From assembly GCA_902494515.1 (NCBI GenBank), contig CABUTS010000006.1, positions 1 to 64,000 on the forward strand: a stretch of DNA of 64,000 nucleotides, read 5' to 3'. Source of the stretch: an uncultured Muribaculaceae bacterium. Its GTDB lineage: Bacteria > Bacteroidota > Bacteroidia > Bacteroidales > Muribaculaceae. Shown piece by piece: positions 1-7,232 of the stretch; the stretch's first letter is position 1; the number at the start of each line of letters is the position of its first letter. A program made the translations under genes and the position numbers. Below the pieces are notes generated by a model. That model was not told where the DNA came from, did not search any database, and saw nothing but the letters and a program-made list of their open reading frames with translations.

Positions 1-28
1 CTGGCAGTAATATCGAATTGGATATATG

Positions 29-62
29 ATTCAGGCGACCATTGCTGAGTGATCGCCTGAAT
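29..62. repeat. Perfect 10-bp inverted repeat upstream of the relaxase
   Basis: ATTCAGGCGA at 29-38 and its exact reverse complement at 53-62 enclose a 14-nt loop. A short open frame entering from the left edge stops at 46-48, inside the loop. No T-run follows on either strand, so it is not a clear terminator. Given the relaxase just downstream, a nick-region hairpin or the end of an upstream mobilisation gene is possible. Role unknown. Confidence 0.5.
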
Positions 63-164
63 AAGTGTAGTCTTTGATGTATTCGCGTTTCATCGATTTC
101 TTATCCCGAACTCGCGTTCATATCTTCCTCCGGCGACATAAGGATATATGAAGGCCGTAAGGCT

Positions 165-1334
165 ATGGCTGACGACATCGCCCGACCATCTCGGCAGCGA
201 AAGCCTGTCAAAGAACCGGTCGGTCATATCTCGCTCGACTTCCATCCTGCTGACACACCCCGGATGACCGATGAACTTATGGAGGAAGTAGCGCAGGACT
301 ATATGCGGCAGATGGGACTGACCAATACACCTTACATAGTGGTGCGCCACTATGACAAGGCACATCCTCACTGTCACATAGTTTTCAGCCGTGTTGACTA
401 TGACGGAAAGATCCTGACTCAGACCACCAACTTTAAGAAGAACGAACGCGTCTGCAAGGCTCTCAATCTGAAGCACCGTCTTATGCAGGGCAAGAGGAAA
501 CTCAACACCGATGTTTCCAAACTCCGAGGTAAGGAGAAAGTCCGCTATCAGCTTGTCCACGACCTTGCGAGATTCTATCTCACTCCCTCTGTCACCGACT
601 GGAATTCATACGTTGATCTCCTGCGTAGGAACGGCATAACAGTGCGAGAGAAAATCGGAAAGTCAGGGCGAGTCAATCTTTATTACGGAGTTGGCAAGCA
701 CGAGTTCTGGTACAAGAAACTTGATCCGTTTCTCAGCCGCGAGAATCTTGAACTTAAATTCAAAGAGCGTAGAGAAAAACAGCAAGCAGAAAAGGCTCAA
801 CCCCGGACATCCCCACAGCCTCAATCGCAACGACAGTCACAGCCTCAGACACAACCCAAGCCGCAGCCTAAGCCGATAGTCATACCTCCGTTGCCGGATG
901 TGGTATGTGGAGTAAATATTGACCGACTGCGGCAACAAGCATATCAGGAGGGCAAGTTTATAAGCATCGGTATCTGCGACCCTGACGGCGTTGTGCCAAT
1001 CAACCATTGGATATGGTATGATTTTGACAAGGGTTGCCCGGTAATGAGCCGGACATATCCCTCCGACCATACAATCCCCGAAGCGTTCCAGCGACAGTTG
1101 GCGACAAAACAATCCCCAGCATCGTCATCACAAGGTGCCGGAATCCGGTTATCATCGCCCCCTCTCGGTGGAAATATTCCCGAAGAACAAGGCTTCGCCC
1201 ACGGTGACGGAATACCCGACGATTTCAAGCATTTTCTTGAAATGCACCCCGGCATGAGCTTCGAGGAGGCCAAACGCCGTTTCAAGAACGAACAGAAAGC
1301 CAAGCAAATCCGCAAAGGCCCGAAACTCCACTAA
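165..1334 (+). CDS. MobB/MOBP-type relaxase (mobilisation nuclease), 5'-truncated
   Basis: Relaxases nick oriT and lead the DNA strand during conjugative mobilisation. The signature is seen at about residues 20-80: GHISLDF, then VVRHYDKAHPHCHIVFSRVD, where HxxxHPHCH supplies the metal-binding histidines. A middle region has KYR/Y-type spacing, and a Q/P-rich linker (about 205-240) leads to a C-terminal domain unknown to me. Bacteroidales family members carry about 70 more N-terminal residues, including the segment expected to hold the catalytic tyrosine. Here the same frame is closed by TGA at about 76-78, and the first ATG is at 165. The gene therefore looks cut at its 5' end, or the window holds a rearranged copy. 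No MobA/C partner is visible. Relaxase identity is firm; activity is doubtful. Confidence 0.75.
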   Translation: MADDIARPSRQRKPVKEPVGHISLDFHPADTPRMTDELMEEVAQDYMRQMGLTNTPYIVVRHYDKAHPHCHIVFSRVDYDGKILTQTTNFKKNERVCKALNLKHRLMQGKRKLNTDVSKLRGKEKVRYQLVHDLARFYLTPSVTDWNSYVDLLRRNGITVREKIGKSGRVNLYYGVGKHEFWYKKLDPFLSRENLELKFKERREKQQAEKAQPRTSPQPQSQRQSQPQTQPKPQPKPIVIPPLPDVVCGVNIDRLRQQAYQEGKFISIGICDPDGVVPINHWIWYDFDKGCPVMSRTYPSDHTIPEAFQRQLATKQSPASSSQGAGIRLSSPPLGGNIPEEQGFAHGDGIPDDFKHFLEMHPGMSFEEAKRRFKNEQKAKQIRKGPKLH

Positions 1335-1397
1335 CCGACAACGCCACCGAGGGTTCCATTTCTCTCGGTGGCGTTATTAGCAATTGAAGTCTAAAGT
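1335..1397. terminator. Hairpin between the relaxase and the convergent gene
   Basis: Just after the relaxase stop, CGCCACCGAG and CTCGGTGGCG form a perfect 10-bp stem at about 1341-1374 around a short loop, followed by TTATT. It is suited to end transcription rightwards. The gene on the other strand ends at 1398, so it may serve both. Confidence 0.6.
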
Positions 1398-2927
1398 TTA
1401 CCAATTGGGATTTGTCAATAATTCAGGGTGATTTGGAATATACAATAAATCAAATACAAAAATGTACTCGTTGATAACATTTTTTATTTGAATAGGCAAC
1501 ATAAGCCTAAGCTGTTTCCCTTTTAAATGGGGTGAAGATGGAAACATTGAGTCACTTACCCATTCACTTAATACATCGCTGTATCGAACCCTATCAGTAG
1601 GAGTTGCAACATCCTCAATCTTAGCGTTAGATATAATGGTTGTTGCAGGTTGAGAAGAATTTCTGTCTGAATATCGGGTTCCCGCGTGCATAACTTTTGA
1701 TGTTGAGCCTTCTGCATCAACAAAAACAGCCTCGTCCCAAATAATCTTGATAGAATTTGGGGAGATGTTTTTTAGCTCAAATGCGAATTTTGAATTTGTT
1801 GCAAAAATAATTAAATCTACAACATTATCAATGTAACTAAACTTTGAAACATCATTATCTTTTATTTCTTTGGTTTTTCCATATCTGATAGCCGAATTAG
1901 AAGGTTTGACAACCTTAGATAATGTAGCTATGTATGAGCCTCTTTTTGCATTCTGAAATTTGGATTCACAATACTTTTGAGGGTCTTCTTTTGTTTCTTC
2001 AATTTTTCCTGTTGAAGAATTTTCCAACGAATAGTAATAATTGGTACCATATTTTCCTTTATCTACGCGGACATCCACAATTTTATACGAAAAGGTACAT
2101 TCGGGATCTGAAATAATTTCACCAATTCTATCAGCAGCATTAAAATAATTATTGGCAATTTCTTCGGGAGAAGACACATATTCCTTTGTATAAAGATAGT
2201 CCTTATCATTTAGAGAACTCCTTAAGGTAAAAGTAAAAGGAGAAACATCTACGATGGTTAATGTTATACTGCCATCCGAATTACAGAGTTGTTTTCCAAT
2301 GTTATCAGTATAGATGTTCAAGTCATCTACTCTAAGAGTCATATCTCGATTAGTAAACGGATTGGTCACAGAATAGCATAACGTAGGATATGAATCATAT
2401 CCTATTGATTTCATGATAAGACTATCTACTGTTAAATCGGCGTTGTTTTGAGCGGGAATTTTTTTGCCTTTAAATTGGAGAGCAGCCTCGTTGAATTTAT
2501 CCACAAAAAATAGTGGCACACGATAATTCTCTGTGTTGGCAAATGTATTTTTACCATAAGAGTAATACTCTGGATAATTTAGAAATTCAAATTTTATTTT
2601 GACTGAAGGATCGTTTTTTTCAACCATTTCAAATTTGATTTTTTTATCATTCCCAGAAACTTTTTTTATTATATATGGAGTATAAAATTTACCATAAAAA
2701 ATTTCTGAGAATTTCTTATCATCATAAGAAGGTTTTTCTTTAGGCAAGTACTGTACAACTTGACCTACATATTGTTTGTATCCCTCGGCATTGGGGAAGT
2801 GACCAAGCCCAAATTCTCCGAAATGGGCTTCGGGATGGTCGCCTGCCATTGCAGTAGATAACCCCACAACAAGGCAGATGATAAAAAATAAAAATTGTCT
2901 CATATACTGTATTTTCGATTTATTCAT
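1398..2927 (-). CDS. AT-rich secreted protein of unknown function
   Basis: I do not recognise this family. Starting at the ATG at 2927 (509 aa) or at a second ATG at 2903 (501 aa, which places the signal peptide right at the N-terminus), the protein has a hydrophobic segment (RQFLFFIICLVVGLS) ending TAMAG, typical of export by Sec. No lipobox cysteine is seen. The rest is hydrophilic and beta-rich with many Lys, Asn and Tyr, and has no transmembrane segment. Base composition is far more AT-rich than the chromosomal genes, pointing to horizontal transfer with the surrounding element. The IS begins 4 bp upstream of the 2927 start codon, so any native promoter has been displaced (see 4313-4560). 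Confidence 0.7.
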   Translation of the reverse strand: MNKSKIQYMRQFLFFIICLVVGLSTAMAGDHPEAHFGEFGLGHFPNAEGYKQYVGQVVQYLPKEKPSYDDKKFSEIFYGKFYTPYIIKKVSGNDKKIKFEMVEKNDPSVKIKFEFLNYPEYYSYGKNTFANTENYRVPLFFVDKFNEAALQFKGKKIPAQNNADLTVDSLIMKSIGYDSYPTLCYSVTNPFTNRDMTLRVDDLNIYTDNIGKQLCNSDGSITLTIVDVSPFTFTLRSSLNDKDYLYTKEYVSSPEEIANNYFNAADRIGEIISDPECTFSYKIVDVRVDKGKYGTNYYYSLENSSTGKIEETKEDPQKYCESKFQNAKRGSYIATLSKVVKPSNSAIRYGKTKEIKDNDVSKFSYIDNVVDLIIFATNSKFAFELKNISPNSIKIIWDEAVFVDAEGSTSKVMHAGTRYSDRNSSQPATTIISNAKIEDVATPTDRVRYSDVLSEWVSDSMFPSSPHLKGKQLRLMLPIQIKNVINEYIFVFDLLYIPNHPELLTNPNW

Positions 2928-2930
2928 AAA

Positions 2931-4299
2931 CAATGATTCGGTAAATTTTGAGGAAGCCCAGTCTCGTCTAAGCCGCTAATTGAGCCAACCTCTGGTTTAT
3001 TTTCTGAATTATTTTGAGATGCGGAGATTTTCCGTAAGTCGAAATAATTGTCGAGGCAAGATACGACTCGAACATGAGCCGTTTGAACTGAGGCACTGAC
3101 AGGTCGGGGTAATCCTTCCTTATGACCTCCTTACAGACATTGAGCGTGGTGAAGGAAAGATTGAACGCGAAGTCAAGCCGATCCTTGTCCCGGGTCTGCT
3201 GGGACTGAAGACCTGTGAACTGTTTGGCATCGCGTATGCCGAACTCAATCTGGAATCGTGTGCGGTAAAAGCCGATGATCCGTTCGGGAGCCATCCCGGT
3301 ATCGGTTGAGAAATACACGAGGGACTCCCCGTTCTCGACAGGGCAGACGACTATGCGTATATCGCGTTTCAACGCCCTTGAATTCACGACTGCCGTATGG
3401 CATTGGGTTTTGACTCCCTTTGAATCCGTATATATGAATGAAGTGAAGACTGACATATCAAGGCTGGAGAAATCCACTTTTTCGCCATACTTCTTCTTGC
3501 GTCCACGTCTAAGCGATGCGCAGGAATCGGGTATGGCCAGATACCTCAGATACGAGTTGGAACGTAGCCTGCCCACAAAGCGGAATCCCATCGCAACCAC
3601 TTCATTTACAAATTCATATTTGGAGAAGAAGGCGTCTGCAACCATAATATTGGTCAGAGGAAGCAACTCTTCGGCCTTTGACCTTATCATGGATATATAC
3701 CAGTCAAGCATCGACATGTCCTTCTCCGACTCAAGAGTCTTGAAGTTCGGAGACTGTATCGCACCGAGCATTACGCAGGTGTGCTTGCTGATGCTTATGG
3801 CTCCGATGGCCATTATCTCCAGCCCCCGTTTCACCCGTTGTGCCACCCCGGACCAGAAACGGCCTATGCCGTACGTCAGTCTGCCGGCTTTGGAGATAAA
3901 CGACGGATCTATTGCTATGGCGATGTCATCACCGTCCCCGATACTTTCACGGGTAATGCCCATGTTGACTTTCATCCAGTCAACCGAGCCCTTGAAATTG
4001 GAGGCAAAGGTCTTGGCCGTACGACCACCATAGCGTGACAGCCGGGTAAAATTGATTTTCCCCGGAATCAACGCGACTGTGCGTATTGTTAAAACCAGCC
4101 AGTTGAGAAACCTTTTGCTCATTTGGGTTGTAGTATTTTCAAATACTGATTTGCACCGACAGGTGAAGTCTTTGAGAATCGCCAATACGTTCATGGTCTA
4201 AGAGTTTTATAATGAACGCTTTGGCGATTCATTTGTATCTGCGATATTATTATATTAACTTAATTTTCAATAACTTCGGCATTTTTTACCGAACCATTG
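2931..4299 (-). mobile_element. IS4-family-type insertion sequence with imperfect terminal inverted repeats
   Basis: The element is about 1369 bp. The left end (2931-2956, starting CAATGATTCGGTAAA) and the right end (4274-4299; reverse complement starts CAATGGTTCGGTAAA) match at 20 of 26 positions as terminal inverted repeats. One transposase gene fills the interior. No clear long target duplication is seen. CATA occurs at 2925-2928 and 4300-4303 and could be a 4-bp duplication if the left end is two bases further out. The insertion lies directly against the start of the 1398-2927 gene. Confidence 0.8.
2968..4194 (-). CDS. IS4-type DDE transposase
   Basis: This 408-aa protein catalyses cut-and-paste transposition with a DDE metal site. 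Visible motifs are an aspartate in IAIDPSFISK (about residue 90), a second in NIMVADAFFSKYEF (about residue 185), and the IS4 signature Y-(2)-R-(3)-E-(6)-K in YRTRFQIEFGIRDAK (about residues 307-321), which matches the spacing exactly. Length is typical for the family and there is no internal stop, so it may be functional. The ATG at 4194 is about 80 bp inside the right inverted repeat; the stop is 12 bp inside the left one. The N-terminal region (MNVLAILKDF) is similar to Bacteroidales IS transposases I know, but I cannot assign a named IS without a search. Confidence 0.9.
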   Translation of the reverse strand: MNVLAILKDFTCRCKSVFENTTTQMSKRFLNWLVLTIRTVALIPGKINFTRLSRYGGRTAKTFASNFKGSVDWMKVNMGITRESIGDGDDIAIAIDPSFISKAGRLTYGIGRFWSGVAQRVKRGLEIMAIGAISISKHTCVMLGAIQSPNFKTLESEKDMSMLDWYISMIRSKAEELLPLTNIMVADAFFSKYEFVNEVVAMGFRFVGRLRSNSYLRYLAIPDSCASLRRGRKKKYGEKVDFSSLDMSVFTSFIYTDSKGVKTQCHTAVVNSRALKRDIRIVVCPVENGESLVYFSTDTGMAPERIIGFYRTRFQIEFGIRDAKQFTGLQSQQTRDKDRLDFAFNLSFTTLNVCKEVIRKDYPDLSVPQFKRLMFESYLASTIISTYGKSPHLKIIQKINQRLAQLAA

Positions 4300-4312
4300 C
4301 ATATGTCAACTT

Positions 4313-4524
4313 TAAAAATAAAACGTGAGCCAACTATGCCACGTCGTAGTTTGAAGGTCCTGAGAAAACCTGTGAGCAGATGTAACAATAGCAGCTCACG
4401 CTATACGCGTGAGAACCACTATGCTCTTCCTTGCTCAGTTTATGAATTTCTCAGGTTCTCAAACTACAAGATAAGCATAACGCTTCCTATTTTTTCAAAA
4501 TGTTGCTGACAGGCTACGCCTATC
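4313..4524 (-). ncRNA. Candidate structured RNA / leader with closing stem, inner hairpin and terminator
   Basis: A region of about 210 nt without a credible protein. Read on the minus strand, a segment at 4467-4447 (GUAGUUUGAGAACCUGAGAAA) pairs with 4367-4346 over about 20 bp with one bulge. Inside it lies a perfect 7-bp hairpin (CTCACGC 4395-4401, GCGTGAG 4407-4413, loop TATAC). Downstream, ACGTG/CACGT (4344-4323) is followed by TTTATTTTT, a weak intrinsic terminator. A consensus promoter sits just upstream (4531-4560). Either it is a free small RNA or it was the 5' leader/attenuator of the 1398-2927 gene before the IS separated them. I do not recognise the fold. Confidence 0.5.
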
Positions 4525-4530
4525 CGATTG

Positions 4531-4560
4531 CAAAGTTAGCTATAATATCCCATAGTTCAA
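4531..4560 (-). promoter_or_regulatory. Bacteroidota-type promoter reading leftwards
   Basis: On the minus strand there is TTG (4558-4560), 19 bp, then TAACTTTG (4531-4538). This matches the Bacteroidota sigma factor consensus in both boxes and spacing. Start of transcription is expected near 4524, at the head of the structured RNA. Confidence 0.7.
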
Positions 4561-4720
4561 TGGAATCAGGGAATAAAAATTTTCAGCATCGAACAGAATC
4601 CAGTGTGTTCTCTTGATTTCTCTAATGAAAGGGGGTAATGAGAGGATTAAGGAGAGCCACGGAACAGCCTCTACCGACGGAGGTCTCTATCAAAACATTT
4701 AACAGAATCTATAATTAGAG

Positions 4721-4977
4721 TGTGGTGACCGGGCGAAATTTTGGGCTGAGGTCACCACATTTCAAGGCTGCGATTATAGTTAAAGGCTGTTAAAGTTTGG
4801 ATTGTTGAGATGGTTTGGTGGAGTTGAACGGTGGTGAACGAAGAAGAATAGCAGTAAGTCAATAGTTGAATATCAACAAGTTAGAAGTCAGAACATATAG
4901 ATACGCATACGCCACTACACAAATAAAATTCAGTATATCAATGGATTAAGAGATATGTGGTGACTTTTGTGGTGACC
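4721..4977. repeat. Four copies of TGTGGTGAC, candidate integrase arm sites
   Basis: TGTGGTGACC occurs at 4721-4730 and inverted at 4750-4759, a perfect 10-bp pair. It recurs directly as TGTGGTGAC at 4956-4964 and TGTGGTGACC at 4968-4977. A related TTGTGGTGCC spans the tRNA-Phe 3' boundary (5031-5040). Clustered short repeats beside a tRNA 3' end are typical of arm and core sites for tyrosine recombinases. No integrase gene is visible here. The 4525-5033 stretch otherwise holds no gene I can support. Confidence 0.45.
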
Positions 4978-4995
4978 CGGAGGGCGGCGTTAAAC

Positions 4996-5032
4996 AAAAG
5001 ACCGCTAACTCATTGAGAATTAGCGGTCTTTT
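4996..5032 (-). terminator. Intrinsic terminator of tRNA-Phe
   Basis: AAAAGACCGCTAA (4996-5008) and TTAGCGGTCTTTT (5020-5032) are a perfect 13-bp inverted repeat with an 11-nt loop. It begins 1 nt after the tRNA 3' end on the minus strand and ends in a T-run. Confidence 0.9.
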
Positions 5033-5033
5033 G

Positions 5034-5106
5034 TGGTGCCACCAGGAATCGAACCGGGGACACAAGGATTTTCAGTCCTTTGCTCTACCAACTGAGCTAT
5101 GGCACC
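5034..5106 (-). tRNA. tRNA-Phe (anticodon GAA)
   Basis: The minus strand folds into a 73-nt cloverleaf. The acceptor stem GGTGCCA pairs with TGGCACC, the D arm contains AGCTCAGTTGGTAGAGC, the anticodon loop CTGAAAA gives GAA, and the T arm contains GGTTCGATTCC. The CCA end is not encoded. It has its own upstream promoter and a strong terminator. Its 3' end abuts the foreign segment at 1-5033, consistent with use as an integration site. Confidence 0.95.
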
Positions 5107-5168
5107 ATCTTATGTTGGCTTTGACGCCATCGTTGCAGGCAGGCAGGGTTTCCTGCCGTTTTGCGTTG

Positions 5169-5200
5169 CAAAGGTAGGAAGTTTTTTTGAATTGGCCAAA
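5169..5200 (-). promoter_or_regulatory. Promoter of tRNA-Phe
   Basis: Minus strand: TTTGG (5196-5200), about 20 bp, then TACCTTTG (5169-5176), followed by a leader of about 55 nt to the tRNA 5' end at 5106. Confidence 0.65.
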
Positions 5201-5379
5201 TTTTTTAGGAGAAAAATGAAAAATAATTGATGAAAGCGCAAAAAAGGCGCAAAAAAGATGTAAAATGTGGCACGGGGAGTGCGCAAGACAGGCACAAAAG
5301 AGGTATAAAAAGTACATGCAGGGGGCGAAGGGAATAATAGTGAGCGAAGAAGGCTGAATGAAGGGGGCGAAGAGGGCGC

Positions 5380-5411
5380 AAAAAGGCCGGCTTCGGAGAG
5401 GGAAGCCGGCC
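5380..5411 (-). terminator. Intrinsic terminator of the receptor/lipoprotein operon
   Basis: GGCCGGCTTC (5385-5394) and GAAGCCGGCC (5402-5411) form a perfect 10-bp stem. On the minus strand it is followed by TTTTT (5380-5384). It lies about 115 bp past the stop of the last operon gene. The rest of 5107-5527 holds no gene I can support. Confidence 0.85.
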
Positions 5412-5527
5412 TGATATGTGGGATGTCGTAGCGCGAGGCTCGGGATGGAGCTGGTGCGCGGCGGGGTTAATCGAGCAAGCGGCGGGATTAGCCGTGCAAG
5501 CAGCGAGTTAGCCGAGCATGCGGGGGG

Positions 5528-7204
5528 TTAGTCGAGTAGGATGTACTTGGTGGTGTTCTTGACGCCGGGGCAGGTGTTGTACTTGAGGATGTCACCGAAG
5601 ACCATCACGCGGCGGCCCAGGAGCTGCGGGTTGTTGGAGAGGTTCAGCGCTTCGCGGACGGGGCCGTAGGGGAGCTGGACGTCGATGATCTCGTCTTTGG
5701 TCGAGGCGCTGGGGGTTGCGGCGAGCAGGATGTTGTTGTTCGAGGCGTTCTCGGCGGTGAAGTGGGGATCGTAGTCGTGGTAGGTGCCGACGATGTAGCC
5801 GATGACCCAGACGCCGGGATAGTCGGAGACAGTGGTGGACTGCGGTTTGAACTCGATGACCTTGCTGACGGTGTAGGGATCGTCCTCGGTGCCGGAACCG
5901 CCCACGGCGATTTCAACACCTTCGAGGCTGAAGTCCTTGGCTGCGCCGGAGACGTTGGTCAGGCCGTAGGTGCCCATGTATTTGCCGAATGTGGCGTAGA
6001 CGCTGAGTTTCTTGCCGAGGTTCTCGGGGTGGGTTGCCAGAGCTACATAGCCGCGCATCACGGAGTTCTGCGGCAGGGACATCACAAGGCACTGCGAGAG
6101 GTCGCGGGTGTCGGGAGTCTGGGCGATGACTACCGAAGAGCTGAGGGTTGCTTCGGCGCCCCATTCGATCTGGCTGGCGGAGGTGATGTTCTCGACTTCG
6201 GGAGCGATGGTGCCGACGATGTATCCTTCGGTCCACGCGGTTACGGTTTCGCCGGCGTTGATGGCGCTGACGGCCTGCTCAACGGTGTAGGGACGCTCCT
6301 CGCTGCCGAGGGGGAATGTCGGGTTGCCGACGTTCATGATGCCCTCGACGTCAATGAGGGTGAGCTGCCAGGAGGTGGAGGGGTCGGAGGTCGACAGGTA
6401 GTAGCCGAGGATGCCGACCACGTCGCACTTCTCGGTGGGGAGTTTGGTGTTCCAGAAGTTGGAGTAACCTGAGGTACGGATTGTCAGCTGGGAGTTGTTC
6501 TTGTCCTTGATGACCTGATTGACGTTCTCGTGGTATTCGCCGAGGACATCGAGGCCTCCCTGGGGCACGAACTCAACGTTGTTGACGCGTACGAGCTGCC
6601 CCTGCATGCGCTGCAGATAGGCCGCATTGGTGGCGTTGGTCGAGAGGTCCGAAAGGTCGGCGATGGTCAGGGTGTCGATTTTCTCGGGTTCGGGGAAACC
6701 GTTCATCTCAACGTGGCCGGTGAGGAGCTCGGGAGCCATGAAGGTGGGCTGATAGGTGTTGTCGCGGGCCGACCACTGGGGGTAGCCCATCTGCTCGAGA
6801 CCGGAGTACCGGCCGATGTAGAGACCCGTCAGGTCGATGACAAGTTCCTGGCCGACGCGGTAGTTGAGGTAGAGGTTGTAGGCGTTGATCGAAAGGGGGA
6901 GCGCGGCGGTTCCGTCCTGGATGTAGATCGACTTGAAGATGTTGCCGGGCTTGTCGGAGGAGATCACGCGGCCGCTGACGATGTAGTGGTCGCCGTTCTC
7001 CTTCGTTCCGATCTGGACGCAGAAGGGGGTATTGTCCTGCCAGAACGCCTCTTTCACTTCGAGAATCGTGGAGTTGGGCTTGAGCGAAGCCACGGGCTCT
7101 TCCCCGATGAAACCGGGCTCATCGTAGGAGTTCTCGCAGGCGGAGAACCCGGTGAGGGCAGCGGCCGCCAGGAGAGCGTATGTAAGATTCTTTATTGTTT
7201 TCAT
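5528..7204 (-). CDS. Surface lipoprotein with DUF5689 and two C-terminal OB-fold-like (DUF6359-type) repeats
   Basis: This 558-aa protein starts with a lipoprotein signal peptide (lipobox LTGFSAC, Cys about 23) followed by acidic residues, as for outer-membrane surface export in Bacteroidota. Residues of about 40-290 match the DUF5689 pattern (DHYIVSGRVISSDKPGNIFKS, VGQELVIDLTGLYIG), a predicted OB-like fold. Two further units, at about 300-420 and 435-558, each contain a PYTV...GYIVG core typical of DUF6359. It is the last gene of a three-gene operon, 28 bp after the previous one. It probably binds an extracellular ligand for the TonB-dependent receptor at 8607-11393. The ligand is unknown; the OB-like fold leaves nucleic acid possible (inference). 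Confidence 0.8.
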   Translation of the reverse strand: MKTIKNLTYALLAAAALTGFSACENSYDEPGFIGEEPVASLKPNSTILEVKEAFWQDNTPFCVQIGTKENGDHYIVSGRVISSDKPGNIFKSIYIQDGTAALPLSINAYNLYLNYRVGQELVIDLTGLYIGRYSGLEQMGYPQWSARDNTYQPTFMAPELLTGHVEMNGFPEPEKIDTLTIADLSDLSTNATNAAYLQRMQGQLVRVNNVEFVPQGGLDVLGEYHENVNQVIKDKNNSQLTIRTSGYSNFWNTKLPTEKCDVVGILGYYLSTSDPSTSWQLTLIDVEGIMNVGNPTFPLGSEERPYTVEQAVSAINAGETVTAWTEGYIVGTIAPEVENITSASQIEWGAEATLSSSVVIAQTPDTRDLSQCLVMSLPQNSVMRGYVALATHPENLGKKLSVYATFGKYMGTYGLTNVSGAAKDFSLEGVEIAVGGSGTEDDPYTVSKVIEFKPQSTTVSDYPGVWVIGYIVGTYHDYDPHFTAENASNNNILLAATPSASTKDEIIDVQLPYGPVREALNLSNNPQLLGRRVMVFGDILKYNTCPGVKNTTKYILLD

Positions 7205-7232
7205 GTTAATTCAGAAATTGGAGAGCGGTGAG

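Noticed and set aside
4297..4509. 70-aa ORF in the structured region
   Set aside because: It overlaps the paired stem and hairpin, starts in the IS end and resembles no protein.
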